Shown: positions 1 through 7,592 of the stretch, piece after piece | Layout of the letters: the number at the start of each line of letters is the position of its first letter | Numbering within the stretch: the stretch's first letter is position 1 | Source of the DNA: an uncultured Bacteroidales bacterium | GTDB lineage: Bacteria; Bacteroidota; Bacteroidia; Bacteroidales; Bacteroidaceae | NCBI GenBank assembly: GCA_937906165.1 | Contig: CALCYA010000074.1 | Coordinates: 1-64,000 of the forward strand | Direction: 5' to 3' | DNA length: 64,000 nucleotides | Position numbers and translations under genes: made by a program | The notes under the pieces: generated by a model | What the model was told of the DNA's origin: nothing | Seen by the model: the letters and a program-made list of their open reading frames with translations, nothing else | The model's database searches: none

Positions 1-12
1 AAGAAACTCCAT
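1..12 (-). CDS. Start of a phage gene running off the left edge
   Basis: Only the first four codons (Met-Glu-Phe-Leu) are inside the window, on the minus strand. The call rests on the near-identical inverted copy at 54336-54405, where the same ATG opens a longer reading frame beginning MEFLNFNSVELLPNAKAS. The spacing to the 77-aa gene upstream (about 60 bases, containing an inverted repeat around CTCCATAAT...ATTATGGAG) is the same in both copies. The function is unknown; from its position it is probably a phage structural or accessory gene. Confidence 0.5.
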
Positions 13-70
13 AATCTTGCTTGTTTTGCAGCAAAATTATGGAGCGTATAAGGTGCGGTAAAAGACAGAA

Positions 71-304
71 CTACAGGAACACTTCCATACCGTTTATCTC
101 GAATATGCAAACATCGCGCACGGTGCGTATTTCTCGGCTATCGAGCAGCTTAATACGGCGAGTGCCTTTGTAGAAATCGTACCGCAGTGGCACTGCATTG
201 CGATAATGCAGTATCTCACCGTTGCTTTTCCATAGAGAAATATCCACAGGGTCGCCTGCCTGCAACATCTTGCGGAGTGTTGAAATATGTATTGCCTTTG
301 CCAT
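71..304 (-). CDS. Small phage protein, 77 aa, unknown function
   Basis: A basic 77-residue protein with no recognised domain. Its start codon overlaps the stop of the 356-aa gene upstream by one base (TAATG), so the two are translationally coupled and belong to one late transcript. The last 55 bases before its final codon occur again, inverted and identical, at 53436-53490, where they form a gene fragment. That repeat shows the sequence comes from a phage type that has visited this chromosome more than once. A small head-tail or tail accessory role is a guess from position only. Confidence 0.7.
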   Translation of the reverse strand: MAKAIHISTLRKMLQAGDPVDISLWKSNGEILHYRNAVPLRYDFYKGTRRIKLLDSREIRTVRDVCIFEINGMEVFL

Positions 305-1374
305 TATTGGAATGTATCTTTGAATTGTTTAGTAAATACCCTTGCATTGTGTGAAATCGGCAACTCCAATGCAAACTTGTCTGCCTTTGCATATCTCCAA
401 GTAAACTCAATTTTATGTTTACCTGCGTCATCATCTGTAACCTCGTGCGTAAACTCCTCGATAATGATACGCTGTTCCTCGTTGTTCGAGCCCTTGAAGA
501 TGTGATGTGATAGCAGGAACTGCGTCAGCCATTCTGCCTCTTCGGTACGCATTGGAGCCGTCTTCACTTCAAAAAGCTGTTTGTTTCTCTTGTCATAGTG
601 CTGTATTGTTCCGCTACATATCGCCTCGCCCTTATCTGTAGAAGTCTTAACATTCGTGCTTCCTTGCAGGTAGTAATCTTCCCAACAGTTGAAAGCGTTG
701 CGGAAAGAGAAACAGACCTCAACAGGCTTTTCCCGAAGGTAGAATATCATCATTCTGTTCCCAATCTGAAAATTAAGGCTTATCATTTCCTTGCAATCAT
801 CACTCCATACATACGACATTATATCCAAGTAGCAGACCATATAATCAGTAATGCCTGTTTCGCCTGCAATGTTTCTCTCCTCAAAGCGTTCAGCCTTTAT
901 CTCACCGCTTATTGTGCGGTAAACGATATTATAAACAGATACTATCGCCTCGCCTTTCTCGTGGTATGCCGACAGATAGACATCATTGTCCGCGTCAAAT
1001 TCCATTGCTGAAAGAGTGGTAAGAAAATAACGCGAAGCAAACAGCGGTGCAGCGATATTCGGAGAAAAAGAGCAGAAAAGCACCTTTGCCTCCACATCAA
1101 TAGAAGCACCACCTACGCGGTTGGTCGCCCTCACCCAAAACTTCATAAATGATAATCCGTGCATTTTCATATACTCTTCTACAATCTCCCTTACATCATA
1201 GAGCGTAACTTTGCCGTTGTAACTATACAGCCTGCAATCCATCATTTTTGTTTGTTGGTCATCATCGAACACAATAATATCCACCACATCGTCAGCAGTA
1301 GTGAACGTAAGCGAGGATAGTTGCGAGGAGTACATAAGTTCTTCCGGCACGTATGTATCAAGTTTTATTGGCAT
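304..1374 (-). CDS. Probable phage virion protein, 356 aa
   Basis: The reading frame is open from 1422, but a Bacteroidales promoter lies at 1393-1423, so the Met at 1374 (MPIKLDTYVPEEL) is the likely start, with a leader of only about 12 bases. The protein is soluble and beta-rich, with no signal peptide or membrane segment. The N-terminal part has many short beta-strand-like stretches and the C-terminal 60 residues are charged. I recognise no catalytic motif. Its place downstream of the packaging and head genes, followed by a coupled small gene, fits a tail or baseplate component, but this is inferred from gene order. It has its own promoter and is separated by a terminator from the small genes upstream. 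Confidence 0.75.
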   Translation of the reverse strand: MPIKLDTYVPEELMYSSQLSSLTFTTADDVVDIIVFDDDQQTKMMDCRLYSYNGKVTLYDVREIVEEYMKMHGLSFMKFWVRATNRVGGASIDVEAKVLFCSFSPNIAAPLFASRYFLTTLSAMEFDADNDVYLSAYHEKGEAIVSVYNIVYRTISGEIKAERFEERNIAGETGITDYMVCYLDIMSYVWSDDCKEMISLNFQIGNRMMIFYLREKPVEVCFSFRNAFNCWEDYYLQGSTNVKTSTDKGEAICSGTIQHYDKRNKQLFEVKTAPMRTEEAEWLTQFLLSHHIFKGSNNEEQRIIIEEFTHEVTDDDAGKHKIEFTWRYAKADKFALELPISHNARVFTKQFKDTFQ

Positions 1375-1392
1375 AGTTGTATTGTTTGCCGG

Positions 1393-1423
1393 CAAAGGTA
1401 GCCGACAAACAAGGTTGCACAAA
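1393..1423 (-). promoter_or_regulatory. Bacteroidales-type promoter for the 356-aa virion gene
   Basis: On the minus strand TTTG (plus-strand CAAA at 1420-1423) is followed after 19 bases by TACCTTTG (plus-strand CAAAGGTA at 1393-1400). This matches the TTTG-N19-TAnnTTTG consensus of the primary sigma factor in Bacteroidetes. Transcription would begin close to 1386, very near the chosen start codon at 1374. Confidence 0.7.
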
Positions 1424-1426
1424 AGA

Positions 1427-1448
1427 CAGCACCCGGAGCCGGGTGCTG
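1427..1448 (-). terminator. Hairpin terminator after the small-gene operon
   Basis: A perfect 10-bp stem (CAGCACCCGG / CCGGGTGCTG, 2-base loop) lies just after the stop of the 88-aa gene. On the minus strand it is followed by TCTTTTG, a modest U-tract. It separates the small-gene operon from the promoter of the 356-aa gene. Confidence 0.6.
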
Positions 1449-1455
1449 TGCCTTT

Positions 1456-1722
1456 TTATTCGCTTTCAAACTGCTGTATATATAGCACCTTGCGAATTTT
1501 CCCGTGTGCTACATACGAATGTGAAACATTCGGCAGATTTGCAGTAATGGGATTATAGACTTCTCTTTGCTGAAACATACGAAAGCAAATAATCCTATCC
1601 AATTTCTCAACTGCTCTTTTCATTGATGTAAATGTATGCGTGGCAAACGGGCTTGTTGATAGCAACATATCAATGTTTTTCTCTACGGCAAAATGCTTTT
1701 CAATGATTTGATAGACTTTCAT
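1456..1722 (-). CDS. Small phage protein, 88 aa
   Basis: Last gene of a four-gene run of small overlapping ORFs. No domain recognised. The protein is mixed alpha/beta and contains FRMFQQREVYNP in the middle. The start (MKVYQIIEKHF) overlaps the end of the upstream gene by 23 bases, which supports both as translated. It probably belongs to an early accessory set expressed from the region after the hairpin at 2455-2704. Confidence 0.6.
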   Translation of the reverse strand: MKVYQIIEKHFAVEKNIDMLLSTSPFATHTFTSMKRAVEKLDRIICFRMFQQREVYNPITANLPNVSHSYVAHGKIRKVLYIQQFESE

Positions 1723-1930
1723 TCTCTTCGCTGTTAAATTTGTGTTCTAATAATCTTCTTCTCTCTTCATTCATTACGGCTATTTCCGTGTTATAACATT
1801 CTCGGTAAATATCGCTGTAACCGACCAAATTCTGCCAAGTGTCATATTTCTGCATTGTCTTGCGTATGCTGTGTGCTGCATCAAACAACACATTCAACTC
1901 CTCTTGTGTGTACCTCTCAATGTATTTCAT
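1700..1930 (-). CDS. Small phage protein, 76 aa
   Basis: A charged, mostly helical protein without a recognised family. Its start codon overlaps the stop of the upstream gene by four bases (ATGA type) and its end overlaps the next start by 23 bases, so it sits in a tightly packed operon. Nothing in the sequence shows a function; early phage accessory protein is an inference. Confidence 0.6.
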   Translation of the reverse strand: MKYIERYTQEELNVLFDAAHSIRKTMQKYDTWQNLVGYSDIYRECYNTEIAVMNEERRRLLEHKFNSEENESLSNH

Positions 1931-2160
1931 ACTGCTACATTTTTAAGTGTGTTATGTTCGTGTATTAACCTATCAACGAAATTTGCACCGATGTTCAAAC
2001 CGAATTTTGCCTTTAGATGAAAAGCATATCGCAATGCTTTCAATGGCTCTTTTGTGTGGCAAACTGCACTCTCTGTCTTGTTAGGATTTTTTACATAGAC
2101 TTTCCAAACTCTGCCTTTCTTCTCGGCTGTAATAACTCTCTTTGACTTAATTGCTTTCAT
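1927..2160 (-). CDS. Small basic phage protein, 77 aa
   Basis: Lysine- and arginine-rich N-terminus (MKAIKSKRVITAEKKGRVWK) followed by an amphipathic helical stretch. The charge suggests nucleic-acid contact, but no HTH or other known motif is visible. It lies 12 bases after the 82-aa gene and overlaps the next gene by four bases. Confidence 0.6.
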   Translation of the reverse strand: MKAIKSKRVITAEKKGRVWKVYVKNPNKTESAVCHTKEPLKALRYAFHLKAKFGLNIGANFVDRLIHEHNTLKNVAV

Positions 2161-2172
2161 ACTATCAAAAAA

Positions 2173-2421
2173 TTAAAATGAATAAACCAACATATTGTAA
2201 ACTGTAATTTCGGACTCTGCACAAATACGCTCGGCAATGGTGCTTGCCTCTTCCTTGTCGTGTGCCTCAACCGACAAAACAAAAATTTCATTATCAAAAT
2301 TTTCAACTTCAACTTGAAATGTGCTTATGCAATCGCAAGAGCTGGAGAGATTTTTTCTTCTATTGCCACCCTCTTCAAAAGGCAATAACTTGTAAGCCGA
2401 TGTGTGAACTGAATGTGTCAT
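2173..2421 (-). CDS. First gene of the small-gene operon, 82 aa
   Basis: An 82-residue protein. The C-terminal half (FQVEVENFDNEIFVLSVEAH, then a helix with acidic residues) reads like a small alpha/beta fold. No family recognised. The gene begins 33 bases after the base of the long hairpin at 2455-2704, the same layout as ardA and its hairpin, so the two genes may be regulated alike and this one may also act early against the host. Confidence 0.65.
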   Translation of the reverse strand: MTHSVHTSAYKLLPFEEGGNRRKNLSSSCDCISTFQVEVENFDNEIFVLSVEAHDKEEASTIAERICAESEITVYNMLVYSF

Positions 2422-2454
2422 AACTGTATGCTTTTAATTGATGATTAATGTTTA

Positions 2455-2704
2455 TGCACTGCGCTTTCGCCTATCGAGATTTTTTATGTGCATACAAGGG
2501 CAACACGGTAAGGATATAACCTCACAAGGATTATAGGAAAAATTTACCCGACGGGCTACAAGAAATTGTTGGTAAAGCGACAAAAGAAAAGCGGAGCGAC
2601 AAAGAATTTTCAATTATTCCTTATCACTCCGCCTGTCCTTGTGAATATCCGTGTGGTGCAACCTTCGCACTCAAAAAAAACGTGGCCGAAAGCATTGCAG
2701 TGCA
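2455..2704 (-). ncRNA. Long structured leader, copy B
   Basis: A stepwise inverted repeat. TGCACTGC 2455-2462 pairs with 2697-2704, GCTTTCG 2463-2469 with 2687-2693, T6 2480-2485 with the A-run at 2673-2680, GTGC 2488-2491 with 2667-2670, AAGG 2496-2499 with 2662-2665, ACACGG 2503-2508 with 2649-2654, ATAT 2514-2517 with 2645-2648, CACAAGGA 2523-2530 with 2636-2643, and GCGGAGCGA 2591-2599 with 2624-2632. The last stem has one position that is a G-U wobble in minus-strand RNA but a C-A mismatch in plus-strand sequence, which favours a function as minus-strand RNA. It shares TTTTTATGTGCA, ACAAGGATT, TGTCCTTGTG and ACCTTCGCAC with the hairpin before ardA. The rest of the 2422-2825 gap holds no gene that I can support. 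Confidence 0.55.
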
Positions 2705-2825
2705 GTTTAAGCATCAATGCACGGTGGCACATTGCATATCGGCTGTTATATATTAAAAGAGGGAAGTTTACTCCAAGGCGGCTTGTTTCAATAGCGTGAA
2801 GAATTTAGCAAAAGCTAGTCATCTC

Positions 2826-4565
2826 TTATTGTTGAGGAGCAGTATGTGAAGAAAATCTGATATTATCAATATTAATAACTTTCTCAATTCGCTTAATTCT
2901 GTCAAATACTGTTTGACGTGGATAACCTGTCAAATTGACCACCTGTGGAGCAGACATACCAATCTTCAGAAGATAGCATACTCTTAATACCGGTTCACTT
3001 ATTCTTTTGAATTTAGCTTGTATCTCATATGTAAATTCCGGGTATAGCTTGTCTATTGCTCCAAGTAATTCTTTCCATTCCTCATCATTAAGATGATATT
3101 TGCCTTTGGAGGCCTTTTTCACTTTCTCAATGATCTCTTTGGCATCACCAGAGATGTTGTTCATAATTGTCAGTCTTGTTAACTCCCGGTTCTGTGCAAT
3201 TAGCATTTTGAAATCATTCTCAGCCTCTTCCAATTGTTTGGCAAGTTTGGACTTGGCTATGCAAATCGATTCTAAATCTTTTTCTTTCTGTATAATGAGT
3301 TTTTTTTCTTCTTCAATCTCTTTTTCTTTCATTTGTATAAACAACTTAGATTCCTTTATCTTATTCTCCTTTTGAAAGATAGTATCCAGCATACGCTTTT
3401 TTTGGATATAATGATGAAGTGTTATGGCAAGTATTATAATAATGAATGTTAAGAAACCGAATAGAAGATAGTACCTTGCTTTTGTGGCTTTCTCTATAAT
3501 AGCCATCTCCTCCTCTTTTTCGCGCCTGTACTGAAAGAAATTCTTTGCATTTGTTGTGTGTTCAAGAGTTCTTTTGTCAATTACAGCCTCATTGGCATCA
3601 ATAAATTTAATTGCATATTCAGCGGCTTTGTCTTTATCTCCTTTCTTAGTATAATATCTTGTCAGCCAACGTGCGGCATCATATTTTGACTCAATACTGT
3701 TGGAGTTTGCGTATAGTTCTACCATTGCAACAGCTGCACTGTCGGCAGATACAAAACGCTCGTAATAAATGGCAAGACTTATTAAATAATTCGGTGGGAA
3801 TTTTTTATTAGGATTCTCTTTTAATAAAGAATAACATAAAGATGCTTCTTCTTTATAACCCAGCACTGTATAATCTCCCATAGCTTTTGCAAGTATATCG
3901 TGATTGTTGCTTGTGATTTTATTCTTACCTTTCAGAATGTAATCATAATATTTCACTGTATTAAGTGTGTCATTAACTTTAAAATAACAACTAGCAACAT
4001 TCGCATATGTTCTTTCATTTATTGTTCCGGTTGCTTCTGCGACAGAAAGCTGTTTAAGTGACATATTAAGCGCTTCTGTATAATTGAATTGCACCTTATA
4101 TAAATAAGACAACTGAGAGTATGCGTTTTCCCACAAAGAACTATCTATATTTTTTTTTGTTTCGGCAATTTCAGCGGACTTCAAGAAATACGTTATAGCC
4201 CGAGGATAATCATTGAGGTCACGGTATACACTACCCATATAATAGTATGCTTCTTGTATATCTTCTACAGTTCCTTCTTTTTCAAAGTAGCTACATAATT
4301 CTTTTATACTTATAGAAGAAGTATGCTTTATAAATGCTTTGTCACGTAGTCTGATGTCAAGTAATGATAATCTATTTTGCAAATACTCAGGCTCGTTTTT
4401 GAATAATGGTCTTAGCGAATCAAGTTGTTCCATTGCTTTTTGGGGCAACGTATCTCCCATCGCTTTTATCTCATTCAACTTGTATATAAGCCCTTCATTA
4501 CAATCTTTGGTGCACGATGCGTTAAGCAAAATAATAAAAATAGCAAATTTAATAAGGTGTTTCAT
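2826..4565 (-). CDS. Membrane-spanning TPR sensor with C-terminal HTH, regulator of the peptide operon
   Basis: 579 aa from the chosen start at 4565. The frame opens at 4589, but MKHLIKFAIFIILLNASC is a clean lipoprotein-type signal with Cys at the end, so the later Met is preferred. The order is: signal/lipobox (1-18), helical TPR-like repeats (about 60-340), one membrane helix (YYLLFGFLTFIIIILAITL, about 365-385), a long charged coiled coil (about 390-470), and a C-terminal helix-turn-helix region containing GMSAPQVVNLTGYPRQTVFD. This is the architecture of Bacteroidales TPR/HTH regulators that sense an outside signal and bind DNA inside. It is transcribed away from the peptide operon across a gap carrying an inverted repeat. 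It most likely controls that operon, perhaps in response to the exported peptide. Partner and signal are not shown by the sequence. Confidence 0.85.
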   Translation of the reverse strand: MKHLIKFAIFIILLNASCTKDCNEGLIYKLNEIKAMGDTLPQKAMEQLDSLRPLFKNEPEYLQNRLSLLDIRLRDKAFIKHTSSISIKELCSYFEKEGTVEDIQEAYYYMGSVYRDLNDYPRAITYFLKSAEIAETKKNIDSSLWENAYSQLSYLYKVQFNYTEALNMSLKQLSVAEATGTINERTYANVASCYFKVNDTLNTVKYYDYILKGKNKITSNNHDILAKAMGDYTVLGYKEEASLCYSLLKENPNKKFPPNYLISLAIYYERFVSADSAAVAMVELYANSNSIESKYDAARWLTRYYTKKGDKDKAAEYAIKFIDANEAVIDKRTLEHTTNAKNFFQYRREKEEEMAIIEKATKARYYLLFGFLTFIIIILAITLHHYIQKKRMLDTIFQKENKIKESKLFIQMKEKEIEEEKKLIIQKEKDLESICIAKSKLAKQLEEAENDFKMLIAQNRELTRLTIMNNISGDAKEIIEKVKKASKGKYHLNDEEWKELLGAIDKLYPEFTYEIQAKFKRISEPVLRVCYLLKIGMSAPQVVNLTGYPRQTVFDRIKRIEKVINIDNIRFSSHTAPQQ

Positions 4566-4620
4566 TTGGTATGTACTAGGTATTGACAAAGCAAAAATAA
4601 TTCAAAAAAACGAGCTATAT

Positions 4621-4775
4621 AGAGATTTTATGTCCGAATATGTCCGATATTGCAAATTAACATATTATTATCCTTAAAAGAAGCCAATGTGCTAACACGT
4701 TGTGTAACAGTGTGTTAAAAATGGAGGGGGGCGATTATTTAAAATTATTCGGGCAATGTCGGACATAAATCTCTT
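4621..4775. promoter_or_regulatory. Inverted-repeat operator pair between regulator and operon
   Basis: The left arm at 4621-4653 has AGAGATTTTATGTCCGA followed by a second TATGTCCGA and TATTGC. The right arm at 4754-4775 is GCAATGTCGGACATAAATCTCT, the reverse complement of the left arm with one TATGTCCGA unit removed. TATGTCCGA therefore occurs at 4629-4637, 4639-4647 and, inverted, 4759-4767. The right arm touches the -33 element of the operon promoter and the left arm lies before the regulator gene, so one dimeric protein could control both directions, possibly by looping. Confidence 0.65.
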
Positions 4776-4804
4776 TGTGGCTAATTGACACAGCTTTACA
4801 TTTG
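4774..4804 (+). promoter_or_regulatory. Promoter of the peptide biosynthesis operon
   Basis: TTTG at 4774-4777, a 19-base spacer, and TACATTTG at 4797-4804 match the Bacteroidetes primary promoter. Transcription should start around 4811, giving a short leader before the ATG at 4828. The operator arm at 4754-4775 overlaps the upstream edge. Confidence 0.75.
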
Positions 4805-4827
4805 CAAAAACAAAAAACGCAAATGAT

Positions 4828-5313
4828 ATGAAAAAAACAATTAATGGTATGAGGTGTGGTGTTGTATATACCAAAACTGCTAACGGGAGAGCTGGCGTTT
4901 ATATAACGTCATTATGTCGCCTCTTTATCTTATTTCTATTGCTTATACTTGGAACAACTGTTTGTGCACAATCAGAAGGTACAGTTCAGATAGAATTAGA
5001 AAACAATGAGGGAGATGATTTTATTTCAACAGATGAGTTGCCAAAAAGAGATTTAGATATAGCAGCCATATTGCCATTGGTGCTATATGATAACACTAGT
5101 ACTACTCTGTCAATAACAAGTCAAAACGTAACTTTTGAGTCTGTAAATTATTATATAGTAGATGAAACAAACCTAGTATCACAACAAGGTGAAATAATAT
5201 TACCTAAAGGTGTGGAGATAACAATATCACTTTTGCAGGTCTTAAGTGGAGTGTACAGAATCGTGCTGGATTTTGAAGGAAACTTCTTTCAAGGATATTT
5301 TTATGTTGAGTGA
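4828..5313 (+). CDS. Small secreted DUF3244-like protein
   Basis: 161 aa. A long positively charged start is followed by a strong hydrophobic segment (LCRLFILFLLLILGTTVCAQ) ending near residue 48, read as a signal peptide. The mature part (about 110 residues) is beta-rich and ends in YRIVLDFEGNFFQGYFYVE, which looks like the DUF3244 family of small secreted Bacteroidales proteins with an immunoglobulin-like fold. It is the first gene of the operon. Such proteins have no known activity. In this place it might be a periplasmic chaperone or an immunity protein, but that is speculation. Confidence 0.7.
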   Translation: MKKTINGMRCGVVYTKTANGRAGVYITSLCRLFILFLLLILGTTVCAQSEGTVQIELENNEGDDFISTDELPKRDLDIAAILPLVLYDNTSTTLSITSQNVTFESVNYYIVDETNLVSQQGEIILPKGVEITISLLQVLSGVYRIVLDFEGNFFQGYFYVE

Positions 5314-5365
5314 GTAACATCTTCTCATAAATGGGATTACAAGTTTAAGATAAAAACATGATATA

Positions 5366-6898
5366 ATGGATACTTTGTTCAAACGACTATTATCACATCT
5401 AAAGATTAGGCATACACAATATGCAAATAAACTTTATAATGAGCATCCTTATAGATATACAATGTATGGCATGAAACAAATGCTATCTAGTTATCAAGTA
5501 AATAGTAAAGCATACCAATTATCGGATAAAAAAGAATTATTAAAATTAGAAACTCCGTTTATATCAGAAGTCTCAAATGATTTGGTTATAGTAAAAAGTA
5601 TAAATGAGAAACAAGTAGTTTTTGATTGGTACGGAGAAATAATAACAGTTGCAACAGAAAGGTTTTATGAATCGTTCTCAGGTAAAGTGTTATTATCATA
5701 CCCTCAAAAGCAATCAATAGAACCAAACTATAAGGAGCACATAAAAAAAATGAAACTTGATATTACAGAATGGATAATAGTAATTTCAGGTTTAATACTC
5801 TTATCTACATATCTTTATATACATAAAAGTTCAGAATATGATATTTTGAATATTCTTCGAGGTGGACTTGACTTAATTGGAATTTATATCTGTAGCCTAA
5901 TAATCGGGAAAAGTTTAAATATTGAAAATAAAGCGACAGATAGAATCTGTAATCTTTTTAAGAAAAGTAGTTGTAATGATATTTTAGAAATGCCTATTGC
6001 TAAGTTTCTAAATAGATATGGGTGGGGAGAAATAGGATTATCGTATTTTACTGTAAATTTGATTATAATCTTATTATTTCCAAATCACATATACGAATAT
6101 TTGCCTATAATTTCAATAATAGTATCACCTTATATTATTTGGAGTATCTGGTATCAAAAGTATAAGGCAAAAAATTGGTGCAGTTTATGTTTAATAGTAC
6201 AAATTATCCTTTTTCTACAAGTCATAATATCAATATTAGATAGTTCAATTCAAGAAGTTAATTTACAAGCAATAGTTCCTCCTATAATGTATCTAATTAC
6301 AGTCTTGCTTGTTCATAAAATTATAGATATAATGAAAGAGGCATTAAGTGCAAAGGATTGGAAAGCAAAACTAACATTACTTAAATATCAAAAAGAAATT
6401 ATTGATAAATTATTTGAATCGCAAGAATTATATGATATAAGTACCAATACCTCAAAAATTGTTTTCGGGAATGAAGATGCCAATTATACTTTGACAATAT
6501 TCAGTAATCCATATTGTAATCCATGTGCAAAAATGCATGAAAGAATCTCAAGTCTATTAAACTCAGGGTGCAAAATACAATATATATTTACTTATTTTTC
6601 AGAGGATCTAAGTAATATTAATAGGTTGTTTATCGCAGCATATTTAAAATATGGAAAAGAAAAGACCTGGAATTTATTAACAGAATGGTACTCCGGAGGA
6701 AAAAATCAAAAAGAAAAATTCTTTGATAAAGAATTAGAAATAAATGATAAAAATATAGAAGAAGAGTTTAGACATCACGAAAATTGGAAACGAATAAGTG
6801 GTTTTAATGCAACACCGACACTGCTATTTAATGGAAAGAAACTACCAGAAGCGTATAACCTTGACGACATTATATATATAATAAACAATGGGCTTTAA
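5366..6898 (+). CDS. C39-like / VKOR / thioredoxin fusion, disulfide-forming membrane enzyme
   Basis: 510 aa in three parts. Residues 1-120 resemble the C39-peptidase-like N-terminal domain found on Bacteroidetes VKOR proteins, without an obvious catalytic Cys. Residues about 130-325 form several membrane helices with the VKOR cysteines: C195 and C203 in the loop and the active-site pair C272-S-L-C275. Residues about 360-510 are a thioredoxin-like domain with C384-N-P-C387 in the context NPYCNPCAKMH. VKOR-thioredoxin pairs oxidise Cys residues of exported proteins and pass electrons to quinone. In an operon with a six-Cys peptide, the natural role is to form the disulfides of that peptide in the periplasm. 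All six expected cysteines are present, so it should be active. Confidence 0.85.
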   Translation: MDTLFKRLLSHLKIRHTQYANKLYNEHPYRYTMYGMKQMLSSYQVNSKAYQLSDKKELLKLETPFISEVSNDLVIVKSINEKQVVFDWYGEIITVATERFYESFSGKVLLSYPQKQSIEPNYKEHIKKMKLDITEWIIVISGLILLSTYLYIHKSSEYDILNILRGGLDLIGIYICSLIIGKSLNIENKATDRICNLFKKSSCNDILEMPIAKFLNRYGWGEIGLSYFTVNLIIILLFPNHIYEYLPIISIIVSPYIIWSIWYQKYKAKNWCSLCLIVQIILFLQVIISILDSSIQEVNLQAIVPPIMYLITVLLVHKIIDIMKEALSAKDWKAKLTLLKYQKEIIDKLFESQELYDISTNTSKIVFGNEDANYTLTIFSNPYCNPCAKMHERISSLLNSGCKIQYIFTYFSEDLSNINRLFIAAYLKYGKEKTWNLLTEWYSGGKNQKEKFFDKELEINDKNIEEEFRHHENWKRISGFNATPTLLFNGKKLPEAYNLDDIIYIINNGL

Positions 6899-7592
6899 TA
6901 GAAGAATTATGGAATCTACTAAATTTCCTAAAGAAGAAGAATATTTAAATCACTTGATACTGCATTCGCACGATATACCGTCAGCCATAGGATTATTAAA
7001 TGGGGGAACTGGTATTGCGCTTGTTCTAATGCATTATTCAAGAGTTCGCAAATGTCGGTATATAGAGAAATCAGTTGATTTCCTAATAGAAAATATATTA
7101 AAGCGCATATCAAAAACGACAAAAACAGAATTTGCATCGGGCTTGTCTGGAATAGGTTGGGGTATTGAATATCTTATCCAAAATAAATATATGAAAGGAT
7201 GTGGTGCTGATATATTACTGGATATAGATAAACAAATCATGAACATAGATTTTTCGCGATGTGAGAATTACAACTTATTTGACGGGTTAAAAGGGTATTT
7301 ACATTATGCAATAGCGCATTTACAAGGTGCGAATATAGCAAAAAAGAAAGTTTTTGATTTCGCATTTGTACAATCTTTAGTATTCGCAACGGAAAAAGCG
7401 ATAAAAGCAAATACAAAAGATTCCGAATTGGAAACGCTTTATGCGAATTTGCTTGAATGTATTGCCGGAAAAACAGAAGTGTATATTATGGAATTAGAAA
7501 GGTTTATAAACAAAAATGCAATCAATAATAGGAAAGACCTAACACTATATTCCGGTATTGCAGGTTGGATAGAACTTAAACTAAATAAATAA
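6888..7592 (+). CDS. Short LanC-like protein lacking the zinc site
   Basis: 234 aa. Four repeats of the LanC toroid type are visible: GLLNGGTGIALVL, SGLSGIGWGIEYL, LFDGLKGYLHYAI and LYSGIAGWIELKL. LanC cyclases are about 400 aa and bind zinc through one Cys and a Cys-His pair. No Cys-His pair occurs here, so this protein cannot be a classical cyclase. No LanB or LanM dehydratase is nearby either. It overlaps the VKOR gene by 11 bases, and its stop shares a base with the next ATG, so it is firmly in the operon. It may be a scaffold or recognition partner for the glycosyltransferase that follows. It could also be a truncated remnant, although the frame is clean to the end. Confidence 0.7.
   Translation: MGFNRRIMESTKFPKEEEYLNHLILHSHDIPSAIGLLNGGTGIALVLMHYSRVRKCRYIEKSVDFLIENILKRISKTTKTEFASGLSGIGWGIEYLIQNKYMKGCGADILLDIDKQIMNIDFSRCENYNLFDGLKGYLHYAIAHLQGANIAKKKVFDFAFVQSLVFATEKAIKANTKDSELETLYANLLECIAGKTEVYIMELERFINKNAINNRKDLTLYSGIAGWIELKLNK

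Noticed and set aside
2566..2799. 77-aa plus-strand ORF
   Set aside because: It lies within the structured hairpin region, has low-complexity sequence and no recognisable family.
4692..4874. 60-aa minus-strand ORF in the regulator-operon gap
   Set aside because: It overlaps the operator, the promoter and the start of the first operon gene, and its sequence is not conserved-looking.
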